Below are positions 9,744 to 19,507 of a DNA stretch of 64,000 bases, piece by piece. How positions within the stretch are numbered: position 1 is the first letter of the stretch; each line of letters begins with the position of its first letter. The translations under genes were made by a program, and so were the position numbers. Under the pieces are notes generated by a model. That model worked only from the letters and a program-made list of their open reading frames with translations, was not told the origin of the DNA and ran no database searches. The DNA is from Picochlorum sp. 'celeri' (lineage: Eukaryota > Chlorophyta > Trebouxiophyceae). Location of the stretch: assembly GCA_010909725.1 (NCBI GenBank), contig JAACMV010000023.1, positions 310,001-374,000 on the forward strand. Reading direction: 5' to 3'.

Positions 9744-11461
9744 ATGGAAGGGGAGAAGAAGACGCATGGTACGTGACATGTGACATGGCGAAGGAATTCC
9801 ATGACAAAAACATCTTTGCGGTACCATGGCGATGGGCTGATGATCGGCATGATTCTTGACTCATCTATACACATGAATTCTGTGCAGTGGACGATGGAAC
9901 GGGTACTGCAGCGATAGGTAATGACATGGATGATGAAGAGACAGCTACAGAGTCTGACTCATATCTGGAGAAGACGACACGTCATTCCTGGGGAGCAGAG
10001 GAGGGCGGGCCAAGTTCAGCAAGTCACGGTGAGGTTGTTTCTCGAAAGAGGGCGACGCGTGGGGGGTATAGGGGTGCTATTAGTGTCAAGTTGCTGATTG
10101 ATGAAGGCATCTTGGCTCCCGGGGATGGGGTTTTGAGTGTAGAATACAAGGGTATGGTGCGTACTGCTGATTTGTTAGAGGATGGGAGGATTCGAGTGGA
10201 TATAGATGGAGATATTATGCTGTTTGATAGCCCTTCTGCGTTTTCTATTTTCATCAAACGGTTGGTCAATCCAACGAGGAAGGCTGATGATGGTTGGAAA
10301 TCTGTAAAGTATAATGGCACGCTGTTGGAAAAGTTCAAGGTGGAGCTGGCGAAACAGTCATTACCATTTGATGAGAGTGTAGAGAAGCGACAGAAAATAG
10401 TTGTGGCGGAGCAACCAGTGCCTCCAGCTTCTCCTGTACGGGCTCCTCGGGTGAGAAATGTAGAGCATGCAGGTGTCGGTGCAGATTCTACAGAATATAC
10501 GGTGGAACTTCGGGAGTATAGTGAACCGCAGCCTTTTGATCTGTGTGTGTCTCCATTCGCAGAGGCTATAATAGATTTTCATGCGCATTTGTGTTACGAT
10601 GAGGTCATGGGTGTACTCATGGGCACTGTCTCTGAGGATGCATCCACTGCCAGAAAGAAAGTAACGGTACTCACGGCCGTACCTATCGCAGTAAAGAACG
10701 ACAGTATATCCCAAAAAGTGTCCCGTGTGCAGATGGATGCGGATGAGATGGAATCACAGGTGAAAAAACTGGCTGATGATGGATCGCTTCAGTGCGTGGG
10801 AAGCTATCATTCACACCCTGACTTTGCACCACTCCCGACGATTATAGACACGTTGAGTTTTGTCAAGGACGCACATAATGTATCCTGTCGTGTGGAAGCC
10901 ATCGTATCTCCATATGATCCATCCCATGCAGATGCCTCGGCCCCAATCACATGGTACCATGTGAATATTCCACCATCAGTAGCAATGAAGGATGCTCTTC
11001 CTGACGACGTGGACCCCGCCACGTTGGGCTGTGTGCCATATAGACTGCAATATACTACTAGTGAGGGTGATACTGCTGCAAATGCAGCATCGCTTCAAAA
11101 AGTGGTGGAGGATTTGGCAAAGAAATATGCCCCTGCTCACAACAGAGCCAACATTGAAGGGTTGTGGAAAAAGACAGACGAGGGGTCGGTCATTCTCCGT
11201 ATAGACAAAATGATTGAATCATTCCGGGACAAGCTCTCGAAAGGCTCTCAGCTTGAAGGGAAACTAAATTCTTTTGTCACATACAAGCTGGATGTCCTTG
11301 TCCGGGCAGTCTGGAGCGTCTACGGTAGGAAAGACGCGGATAATACGCTGTCTGGCGACGGTCATCAGAAACCAACAGATCCATCAGTGTTACATCAATC
11401 ATCAGCAGGACAGGATGATGATGATGATGAGCCAATCTCGGATGATAATACAGAGCAGTAA
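9744..11461 (+). CDS. MPND: MPND-like protein: RAMA domain plus JAMM/MPN domain
   Basis: MPND-type proteins pair a RAMA domain, reported to recognise N6-methyladenine in DNA, with an MPN metalloprotease domain. Exons 9744-9768 and 9888-11461 (119-nt intron, GTACGT...GTGCAG) give 532 residues. The second-exon frame is open back to the acceptor but has no early ATG, and an 8-codon first exon supplies MEGEKKTH. The N-terminus is acidic. RAMA lies near 68-165 (LLIDEGILAPGDGVLSVEYKG...DGWKSVKYNGTLLEKFK). MPN lies near 220-350, with the glutamate in YDEVMGVLMG and the zinc site YHSHPDFAPLPTIID. The serine of the usual HSHPxxxxxxSxxD motif is threonine here; both histidines and the aspartate are kept. 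The acidic C-terminus contains DDDDD. Activity is therefore plausible but not certain. Confidence 0.82.
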
Positions 11462-11585
11462 TAAACCACCATGTCTCATCTTGAATGGCCACAATTGAGG
11501 GATTTTGACAACTACTACTAGAAAGCTCTACAAGACCATCTCAGTATACCAAAATATCAATAGTACTATAAATATATTTGTAAAA

Positions 11586-13161
11586 ATGCCTCCAAAACGG
11601 AAGAATAGGCCGGGAAAAGGCGGAGGTGAAGACATGACAAAATCCATCGAATTTTTGGTGTCTCAAAGTATGAAGAATAGCTTTGATTTGTTCGTTGGGA
11701 ATGTCTATGACACCAATAATGTTGATGAAAAGGCCGAAGAGATGAAAATTAAGAGCAAGGTAGGCGTGCGACTCTTTTTTGTTTGGAAAAGGTGTGATAC
11801 GATGCATGTGCTGAGCTTTTGTGCCTATTTTGCTGCAGATTATCGATGAATATTCATTCCTGAAGAATTATGTTCCTAGAGAGGGCGCGAATGGTGTGCC
11901 TGGGCGGAAACAGGTGACGACACAGAGAATTAGCAAGAATGATGCCTCAGGGACTGCACGAATTATTGACTCGCTGGATGATGATACTGCATCGCGGCGT
12001 ACTCAGGCGCCTGCTTCGAATCAGTTGGCGTTGGTGTCGGATGTACGGGCTGGAATTTCGGATAGTGCCAAGGCATCTCTGCAGGGAACCATTATGATTC
12101 CTACTGCTGTGGGAGGGCAGAGGGAGTATGTGCCTAGTGCAACAATAGCGAAACGGGCTGCTGCGAAATGGCCGCGGCCAGAGTGGCATGCGCCGTGGAA
12201 GACGTATAGGGTCATTTCTGGACATCTGGGGTGGGTTCGGTCGATTGCATTTGATCCGACCAATGAATGGTTTGTGACTGGGAGTGCTGATAGGACCATC
12301 AAAGTGTGGGACACGGCGAGTGGGCAGCTTCGACTCACATTGACGGGTCATATTGAACAGGTGACAGGGTTGGCTGTGTCGGCCAGGCATCCTTACATGT
12401 TTTCATGTGGATTAGATAAGCAGGTCAAGTGCTGGGATTTGGAACAGAATAAAGTGATTCGAAACTACCATGGGCATTTATCCGGCGTGTATTCGCTCGC
12501 ATTGCATCCTAAATTAGATATATTAGCTACTGGTGGAAGGGATGCGACGTGTCGGGTGTGGGATATGCGAACACGAACTCAAATTTATGCATTGGGTGGT
12601 CATGAGGATAATGTGTCTGCTATTCTGATGCAAGCCACAGATCCTCAGGTGATTACCGGTTCTCATGATAAAACGATCAAATTGTGGGATTTGAGGATGG
12701 GAAAGACATTATCGACGTTGACGTATCATAAAAAGTCTGTGAGGGCATTAGCAGCACATCCAACAGAGTACAACTTTGCATCTGGAGGCGCTGATAATGT
12801 GAAGAAGTTTGGGCTTCCGAGAGGAGAGTTTTTGTTCAACTTTTTACAGCAACAGGGATCTATTATTAATGCGATGGCCGTCAATGAAGATGGTGTGCTT
12901 GCTACTGGGGGTGATAATGGTTCATTATGGTTCCGTGATTGGAAGAGTGGCAATACATTTCAACAGACAGAAGCTGTTGTGCAGCCTGGGTCTCTGGACT
13001 CGGAGGCTGGTATATATGCAATGTCTTTTGATGTTACTGGTACTCGTCTTGTCACGTGCGAAGCGGATAAAACTATCAAAATGTGGAAGGAAGATGAGAC
13101 AGCAACTCCAGAGACCCATCCAATTGATTTCCAACCTCCTCGCAATATCAAGAGGTATTGA
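11586..13161 (+). CDS. PLRG1: Pleiotropic regulator 1 / PRP46, spliceosomal WD40 protein
   Basis: A core component of the Prp19-associated (NTC) spliceosome complex in the nucleus. Exons 11586-11759 and 11839-13161 (79-nt intron, GTAGGC...GCTGCAG, phase 0) give 498 residues. The N-terminal exon ([11 protein letters not shown]...[12 protein letters not shown]) joins [13 protein letters not shown], and a basic linker leads to [20 protein letters not shown], the hallmark start of the propeller. Seven WD repeats follow, including [33 protein letters not shown] and [11 protein letters not shown]. The C-terminal [10 protein letters not shown] is typical of this orthologue. The gene is convergent with the flavoprotein gene, with 48 bases between the stop codons. 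Confidence 0.94.
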
Positions 13162-13209
13162 TGTTTCGTATTTATTATAGTGACAATGACTGTAATTACA
13201 ATGATGAAT

Positions 13210-15087
13210 TTAGAATTTCGACATGAGAGTATCAAATGGTCGTGGAATTGATTCATTCAATTTCTTCAGAAGCGCAATGTGAGGCTCATCCTGGTAGGAT
13301 GGGATGATGGTTGCCTGTTGTCCAGTATTCAGCGTCTCCAAGACGAGATTTGCCGCTCGAAGACCCGTCACCCACGCTCGTTCTTGTGATAATCCGTTCG
13401 CTCCATGTGGAACGTCTTTCACATAATCACCCGCAAGAAAAACGTTTGAGAATGATGTGTCCTGACGGGGGCGATTCTTGTATGATCCAGGGCTGAAATG
13501 GGTCACTGCATTGGAGAATTTCACAACTGCACTGTCAATAACTTTTGCGTCTCGAAATACTGGATCGCATGCTCTGATATTTTGGACAACTGTGTCGATG
13601 ATGTCTTCATCGCTCCGTGGGAGCAATGCTGAGGCACCATAGAAATCAGCTGATATAACTGTGCCTGGCTCATCCTCCTTCTGTGACTGCATCTCTGTGG
13701 TGTTAAAGTATGTCGCTCCACACACCTCGAAATCTGCCAATACATTGGCTGGGAACCGAGTGGGTAAAATCTTATCAAACCATACTTTGGTTGCGATGCA
13801 ATCAATGGATCTCAGGTTCATGATGTTTGCAAATTCTGGGCAGCATCCCAATTGAGGAGAATTGGACACAATCTTCTTCATTCCTGAAATACTCAGAGCA
13901 AAAATAACCGCATCAGCGTCAAAGGTTTCCGTCGTATTTCCAACACGAGCCTCAATAGAAACACCACTTTTCTGACCCTTGTCCTCCACACGAACATTGG
14001 TCACAAATGTATTGCCCTGAACGGATCCCCCCAACTCTGTAATCCTTTCCACGAGTGGGGTAAAAATTTTTTCCGTAATTGGACCTTTGCACCATCGCAC
14101 ATCAAATGCATTCTGGCTATTCAATGCATAGAAACATAAAAGTTCTAGAGTCACTGCAGCACTCAAATCTTCTGGTGGCGCAAACAGCCCCACAGCCAAC
14201 GTGGGTTTGAGGAAATATTCGTAGGCATTGTCCGAAACACCAGCCCTCTTGAACATTTCCCGCGCAGACATGGCATCATACTGCTCATACGTTTCTTGAT
14301 CCTTTGCAAAGTTGATGACATCATACAACCACGGGATGATTGTCAATCGATCTTCCAGAGAAAGCTTGTTGTAAAACAGAGGCGATGTATACAGAAACTG
14401 CCCCAAAATGGTCGGTAATTGAGGCTTTTTCTGGCTAAACACTGGGGCTTCTGTGACCAACTGTGCACCACGTCCAGACTCTGACCGAGCCCAGAACCCA
14501 CTCGTCAAAAAATCGGTAAATGGCTGGATTTCAAGCTCGTCACACAATCTATTAATATTAGGATAATCGTACCAAAATCCCTTCACACCTGCTTCTATTG
14601 TTCGACCCTGACTACTCTTAAAAGCCGTTGACAGTCCCCCAGGATTTGGATTGGCATCAAGCAACTGGACATCAACCCCATCTTGCTCTGCCAAGTGTTT
14701 TGCAGCTGCGAATCCAGCAAACCCTCCACCGATAACAATCACCTTTTTGTTTTTATTATTCTTCCCTTGCGATACACGACCCGTTGTCTGTTTGGTTTTC
14801 TTTGGTTTCTTGGCAGTCTCAGGCTGCTGCTTGCTTGGAACAGTCTCACCTTGCTCTCCTCCTTTGCTGGCACATGGAACAATCAGAAATCTTCCATGGT
14901 GTATGGGAATCGTATCAGATCGATCCACTCCTCTTCGTATACTTCTTCTTCTACACGCTTGTGTCGATCCAGATATATGTAATCGTCGCCCAGGCATCCC
15001 ACACGTGGTTGGCAGCTTGGAAACCTTGCCAACCACAAAGCCTCTGTGTCCACACAGGTCGCGAGCAACCACGGTTCCAAAGGCCAT
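13210..15087 (-). CDS. Plastid-targeted carotenoid-desaturase-like FAD oxidoreductase
   Basis: A 625-residue member of the flavin amine oxidase / phytoene and zeta-carotene desaturase superfamily. Residues 1 to about 110 are rich in Arg, Ser and Lys with a possible cleavage region (IVPCASKGG), as expected of a transit peptide. The dinucleotide-binding motif VIVIGGGFAGFAAAKHL follows near 115-131. Then come PNPGGLSTAF and EAGVKGFWYDYPNINRLCDEL, and at the C-terminus NVFLAGDYVKDVPHGANGLSQERAW, the flavin-contacting end of the family. It does not look like a canonical phytoene desaturase, ZDS or CRTISO, so substrate is unassigned. An intron in the transit region is possible (GT near minus-strand position 14945) but is not needed. 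It may act in carotenoid or quinone metabolism. Confidence 0.78.
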   Translation of the reverse strand: MAFGTVVARDLCGHRGFVVGKVSKLPTTCGMPGRRLHISGSTQACRRRSIRRGVDRSDTIPIHHGRFLIVPCASKGGEQGETVPSKQQPETAKKPKKTKQTTGRVSQGKNNKNKKVIVIGGGFAGFAAAKHLAEQDGVDVQLLDANPNPGGLSTAFKSSQGRTIEAGVKGFWYDYPNINRLCDELEIQPFTDFLTSGFWARSESGRGAQLVTEAPVFSQKKPQLPTILGQFLYTSPLFYNKLSLEDRLTIIPWLYDVINFAKDQETYEQYDAMSAREMFKRAGVSDNAYEYFLKPTLAVGLFAPPEDLSAAVTLELLCFYALNSQNAFDVRWCKGPITEKIFTPLVERITELGGSVQGNTFVTNVRVEDKGQKSGVSIEARVGNTTETFDADAVIFALSISGMKKIVSNSPQLGCCPEFANIMNLRSIDCIATKVWFDKILPTRFPANVLADFEVCGATYFNTTEMQSQKEDEPGTVISADFYGASALLPRSDEDIIDTVVQNIRACDPVFRDAKVIDSAVVKFSNAVTHFSPGSYKNRPRQDTSFSNVFLAGDYVKDVPHGANGLSQERAWVTGLRAANLVLETLNTGQQATIIPSYQDEPHIALLKKLNESIPRPFDTLMSKF

Positions 15088-15802
15088 GATACGAATATTT
15101 AATACTTGTATTTATGTGATATGGAAAACGTCGTTACAATGGGAATCTATGCAGCTCGGAGAACTTTCACATGTCAAACCCAGACATGTCCAAGATGCCG
15201 TTTGCAGGATACAAAATCAAAAACCTGTCTCTTTTTCTCCTTCCACGTGAATTTTAGAAGAAATAAAAAGTATTGTTCATGCATCAACCAGGCGCTCGTG
15301 GCTAGCATCATTATGCTATTAGGTTGAAAACAGGCCAGAGACTTTTTCCTCACAAGATCTTGAAGAGGCACCACACTGCAACTAGCTGCAGAGACATTTT
15401 CCACCTGGAACGATTTTCTGAGACATCAATCAGCCATAACAACGGATGCCGTGTACATTCTGCTCTTGAAATGAAGGAATGCATGTACATTATGACGAGG
15501 CAACTCAAGTCCACCTCCTCCTCACTGCTCTGTAGTACAGAGTCTGTACCTCTCCTAGAGGTTGGGGGAACAACCACCTCTTTTAGGAGAGCGAGATCAA
15601 AGAGGAAAACATCTCCGTCAACATGCGCTGATCACATTGAGCACTCCTCAAATTCAAATTGTAGTACACAATGAAGAATAAATATCCATGCTTTATGTCG
15701 ATTGCGCCATTGGCCTTCCAATGACTGTCGGGGTACGGTGGTATTGTGACAGCACGAACAAACTGTTCTGGTTAGGGCGATTGCCCGTCGAAGAGCGTGC
15801 AC
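15088..15802. other. Intergenic region between divergent genes
   Basis: No gene seen; short frames here show no family signature. It separates the divergent flavoprotein and glycosyltransferase genes, so it must contain both promoters. A perfect dyad GTACAGA-G-TCTGTAC lies at 15535-15549. Confidence 0.5.
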
Positions 15803-16822
15803 ATGAAGAGAATCATAGTGAAAATAGTATGTATCTTGTTATTGCTCCATTGGATAGGTCTGCTGGGCTATTTTCGTGTCACGTTCAACCGAAGTTTGAC
15901 ACCCATTGTTTGGAAACAAGCGTCCTCTGTTGGTATTGAGCTTACACCCAATAGATTCCTTGTCAACCATACGCGTGCAAGCCATGTATTCGAAGCATTG
16001 TATACATCTGGGTATGAGGATTTACAACCAAACGTCTGGGAAGACTTGGATATCAAGATGTTTTCTGTCAAGGTGACCTCATCTCCGCACAAAGAAACAT
16101 GTATTCTGATGGCAGATGCCCGTCCATTTCACAATCCCTTGCAGGACAGTATTCCAGACATTACAAGGATAGAAGAAGCTCAACATTCATGGCCTGTTGC
16201 ATACTATGAGCTCACGCCGTATATGAATCTTATGTATGCCCTCCGTCATGGCTACACCTTTTTCAGGTTCACATTGCCAGAGGAGCTGATTGACAGGGGA
16301 CAGAGGGATGCAACGTGGTATAAAATCCCTTTGACAGCGTACTTGCTCATGCATGAGTGCCACAGCATTCTATGGCTGGACTCGGACGCATTCATTAGAG
16401 ATTCTTCCGTCACCTTGGAAGAATTGGCCAGGGCATATGACATCCATGATGGAGGACCATACATGCTTTTGCCTCAGGATGGGCCTGGGCACTTGGACGC
16501 AAATATGGGTGCGTATCTGATTCGAAACGGGTCTCGTGTTCTATCATTTCTCAAAGAGTGGTGGACATTGCCACTGAATAATGCTGTATACAAAGCAAAG
16601 CTGCGAGGAAAGTTGCACGAACAGGATACGTTGAATCGTGGGATGAGAAAGTACAAGGGATCTATTTGGGTCCTCTGTCCAAAATCAATGCTTACGACAA
16701 CCTATGGATCGTTTGTGAGACATTTTTGGGCAGGGCATAAGAATGAAACCTTGTTCAGAATGGAAATGGCAAAGCTGGCCATGGACTTTGTCCAGTATTT
16801 AATACAATCTCATGTGGAATAA
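15803..16822 (+). CDS. Type II membrane glycosyltransferase (GT34-like, MNN10/GMA12 type)
   Basis: A Golgi-type glycosyltransferase that would add a hexose to a glycan from a nucleotide sugar. The 339-residue protein starts MKRIIVKIVCILLLLHWIGL: a short cytosolic tail and one signal anchor. The catalytic domain contains YELTPYMNLMYALRHGYTF, the metal-binding D193-S194-D195 in LWLDSDAFI, NMGAYLIRNG (position of the acceptor loop) and LHEQDTLNR, then VRHFWAGHK. This order fits GT34 galactosyl/mannosyl/xylosyltransferases. Donor and acceptor cannot be read from sequence. The ATG at 15803 was chosen because it directly precedes the anchor. Intronless. Confidence 0.78.
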   Translation: MKRIIVKIVCILLLLHWIGLLGYFRVTFNRSLTPIVWKQASSVGIELTPNRFLVNHTRASHVFEALYTSGYEDLQPNVWEDLDIKMFSVKVTSSPHKETCILMADARPFHNPLQDSIPDITRIEEAQHSWPVAYYELTPYMNLMYALRHGYTFFRFTLPEELIDRGQRDATWYKIPLTAYLLMHECHSILWLDSDAFIRDSSVTLEELARAYDIHDGGPYMLLPQDGPGHLDANMGAYLIRNGSRVLSFLKEWWTLPLNNAVYKAKLRGKLHEQDTLNRGMRKYKGSIWVLCPKSMLTTTYGSFVRHFWAGHKNETLFRMEMAKLAMDFVQYLIQSHVE

Positions 16823-17140
16823 TAATAACAATACGCTATAGTAGTACAAACAACAAACTCGGTCAAAAATATCCTCCTGTTTACCTCACAGTACCACTAA
16901 ATTCATGAGTTTCATTCATCATCATCTGGAATGTATGTAGAATCCACCTTGCAATTGTCCAATGGGCAGTGCCCATGCATGCCCTCTGATGAGGGACGTT
17001 TGGTAAACGGATAGATCACCCGAGTCCTGGTAAGGATCAGCTAATTGGAAAACAAATACTATTATTAGCTAGTGTTTTATTGCTTGTGACTGCACGAGGA
17101 CAGACATCCAGGAAGGAGAGTGAGAATACGAAGAAGAACA
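16823..17140. other. Intergenic, nothing recognised
   Basis: A 318-base gap between two same-strand genes. I see no RNA gene or repeat; it presumably holds the 3' UTR of the glycosyltransferase and the promoter of the small membrane protein gene. Confidence 0.4.
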
Positions 17141-17437
17141 ATGAGCGCAACTGTGGTTGGAGCTCTGCTTGGAGTAGGAGTGCAGTTGTACGCAAATGTT
17201 GCTCAGAAATTACCAGCACTGTCATCTCCATGGCGTCATGCTGCTAGTGCTGTTATAGGAGCGGGGGTTGCCTCTTTGGTTTTGGATGTTGAGGAACGGG
17301 CGACCAAGGATGTTCAAGGTGGGTTTTTTCATGGCAATCTCCTGGGATATTACAGTAATACTAGTGATGGTTAACTTTTATTCGATGCAGAACGAATGGC
17401 TGCTCGGGTAGCTGCTGATACAAAGCAACGAGCATAG
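17141..17437 (+). CDS. Small hydrophobic protein, 74 residues, two exons
   Basis: Exons 17141-17318 and 17391-17437 (72-nt intron, GTGGGT...GATGCAG) give a 74-residue protein. Without splicing the frame ends inside the intron; with splicing VEERATKDVQ continues into ERMAARVAADTKQRA. Two hydrophobic segments (VVGALLGVGVQLYA and AASAVIGAGVASLVL) flank a proline-containing loop, and the tail is charged and helical. This suggests a small integral membrane protein, perhaps of an organelle inner membrane such as an accessory respiratory subunit, but I do not recognise a family. The ATG at 17141 is the first in frame. Confidence 0.6.
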
Positions 17438-17483
17438 ACTGACTGACTGACTTCTTCTTCTTTTGTAAAATGTAAGATCGTAT

Positions 17484-19094
17484 TTAATCACCATCATCAT
17501 CATTGTGATGATGTGTAGCAGCATCGCCTTGCATGACGTTGATGTCCTCAACCCTGGTGCCTTCGTCGTGGGATTGCGTGCGCAGCACCTGTTCCACTGC
17601 CGTATGCAGGGAAATCTCAATGCCCTTGTTGTCATCAAAGTTGTGATGACTGACAAATCCTGAGAATTCTGGAGATTCGAATTCAACAAACGGAGGGATT
17701 TTCATGGGAGGGACTTGATCATCGTTTGTATTCTCATCAGCGACTGGTTCTGTGTCATGATGATGCTTGGTTGCCAGAGTGAGCAGTTTCTTGACTGCCT
17801 TGTACCGAATATGAAGCCACTCGCGGTCACCATCTCCATACCTCACCTCTTCCTTGTCCTGTTTTTCAATTCGCTCCCATTCTTCTTGATACTCTATGGA
17901 CTTGAATGGATTGGTCATCCATGGATGACGGGCAATCTTTGCAAGAGACCACCGCTTTCTGACATCCAGGTCCAAAATACCGTCAATCAATTCTATACAT
18001 TCCTTACTCAGGAGCTTCAGATATGGTTTGACATACCCACTGTCTTTCCATGAATGCTTCTTTTGCAATTCATAGATTGCTTCTTCGACCTTGAGCATGG
18101 TTTTATGAGGTATTCTATGGGCAGAGGCAACGTCATCAAAGGGGAATCCTCCAACCAGCATGGCTACCAGCAAAATACCACACGCCCAAACATCGGACAT
18201 GACTGGATCATACCGATGCGGTAATGATGTGTCGGAAGCAAACCGGAGCTCTAGTAATTCTGGTGCCATATACACTGGAGTTCCAAGGAGGCCCTGATAT
18301 TTTGCATAATGTGAATTCTCCCCAAAATGATACGCGAATTGAAAGTCTGCAAGCTTCACCCTTCCAGGGAGCTTTTCAGAAGACATGATGAGCGTATTAT
18401 CAAGTTTCAAGTCCCTATGAGCAACATGCATGGTTGAATGCATGTATGCAATACTGGCAATCAATTGCTTAAAGACAAACCTGGCAGTGTCTTCGTCTAA
18501 TGCAAGCCCTCCTCTCCCTTTTCTATTCAAATGTGACACGTTATCAGAGACGTATTCAGCCAAATTGCCCCCTTGAGCCGCCTCCATAACGATCCCAAGA
18601 TGACTCTCCGTCAGAAAAACAGATCTCGCAGCGCACAAGTGCGTCGAGCCAACACGTGCACTGGTCGACCCAATGACCACCTCATTGTACACCATCAGCA
18701 TGTCACTTTCTGGGAGAGGCCTCGAATACAGCTTGATCGCCACCTCCTCGTCGAATTCATTATCATGAGCTAACCACACAGTACTAGTTCCTCCCTTGCC
18801 AATCGCTCGTATGAGAGAGTAATTCTTGCCAATCCCCAAGTGCGCTTCCTCCTTCCGCAGCCTCCCACTCTCTCCGAGTCCAGGCTTGTACGGTAAATGG
18901 AACAAAGACTCCCGATGATGCCTTACCAAATGCTTCAAGCTATGCTCCGATGATAAACGATGTGTTTCATAATCAGATGATGTGGAAACAGGCGCATTGG
19001 TGGCATCTTCCTCGGCGTCGGGTTCATGAGGTGTATTCAAGTCGACCTTGTTCTCTGTCGCTGATACCTTGGGTTTCGATCCACAGATACCCAT
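17484..19094 (-). CDS. Myristoylated Ser/Thr protein kinase with DFQ in place of DFG
   Basis: A 536-residue kinase. The start MGICGSKPK carries an N-myristoylation glycine and a nearby cysteine that could be palmitoylated, suggesting membrane attachment. The kinase domain spans about 92-400: glycine loop IGKGGTSTVW, ATP lysine K121 in VAIKLYSR, catalytic loop HRDLKLDN (H226-D228), and an activation segment ending GTPVYMAPELLE, then SDVWACGILLVAMLVGGFPF. At the magnesium site the usual DFG reads DFQ (250-252), confirmed by codon CAA. All other catalytic residues are present. The general layout is CAMK/SnRK-like. The tail is rich in His and Asp. A swap of the DFG glycine can alter the inactive-to-active switch, so activity is uncertain. 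Confidence 0.88.
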   Translation of the reverse strand: MGICGSKPKVSATENKVDLNTPHEPDAEEDATNAPVSTSSDYETHRLSSEHSLKHLVRHHRESLFHLPYKPGLGESGRLRKEEAHLGIGKNYSLIRAIGKGGTSTVWLAHDNEFDEEVAIKLYSRPLPESDMLMVYNEVVIGSTSARVGSTHLCAARSVFLTESHLGIVMEAAQGGNLAEYVSDNVSHLNRKGRGGLALDEDTARFVFKQLIASIAYMHSTMHVAHRDLKLDNTLIMSSEKLPGRVKLADFQFAYHFGENSHYAKYQGLLGTPVYMAPELLELRFASDTSLPHRYDPVMSDVWACGILLVAMLVGGFPFDDVASAHRIPHKTMLKVEEAIYELQKKHSWKDSGYVKPYLKLLSKECIELIDGILDLDVRKRWSLAKIARHPWMTNPFKSIEYQEEWERIEKQDKEEVRYGDGDREWLHIRYKAVKKLLTLATKHHHDTEPVADENTNDDQVPPMKIPPFVEFESPEFSGFVSHHNFDDNKGIEISLHTAVEQVLRTQSHDEGTRVEDINVMQGDAATHHHNDDDGD

Positions 19095-19507
19095 TGCTCA
19101 ATAGTATCTCAAATAATCAGGCGTGGTTGTATTGGGATATGACTGTGGGTGCACATTGAGACTAATTCATCCACGTTTGACTCTCGCAGGAAAACAAGAT
19201 CTCTTAAGCCTTAAGAGATCGATCTCTTATTTATTAAGGAGAGATCTCCTTAAATCAGAATTAGATCGCGACTATGAATATGTGTCTGGTATGTGCGATG
19301 AGGCCCTTGTTGTCGTTCACAACAAAACATTGCCTTAAAACTGTCATAGTAGTAGTAGTATAGAATCCATCACGGTATTGTTGGTCTGCTTTGTCTTTGC
19401 TTGACTGATCAATCAGAAAATTCTTGGCTCTGGTTGAGGTCCAAAGAAGAGGCGACGTCAACGGACGAGAAAGAGGGATTCTAAAATAATACATATAAAT
19501 TTATATC
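19095..19507. promoter_or_regulatory. Divergent promoter region with palindromes
   Basis: This 413-base gap separates the start codons of the kinase (leftward) and RPN6 (rightward). It contains the perfect dyad GATCTCTTAAG-C-CTTAAGAGATC at 19198-19220, immediately followed by a second, imperfect set built from the same words (GATCTCTTA...TAAGGAGAGATC, to about 19252). AT-rich TATA-like sequence (TACATATAAATTTATATC, about 19492-19508) lies just before the RPN6 start. The palindromes may be binding sites, but this is inference. Confidence 0.45.

Noticed and set aside
14651..15250. 199-codon plus-strand frame opposite the flavoprotein transit region
   Set aside because: Antisense to a gene with clear FAD motifs; the frame itself is Cys/Leu-rich and featureless.
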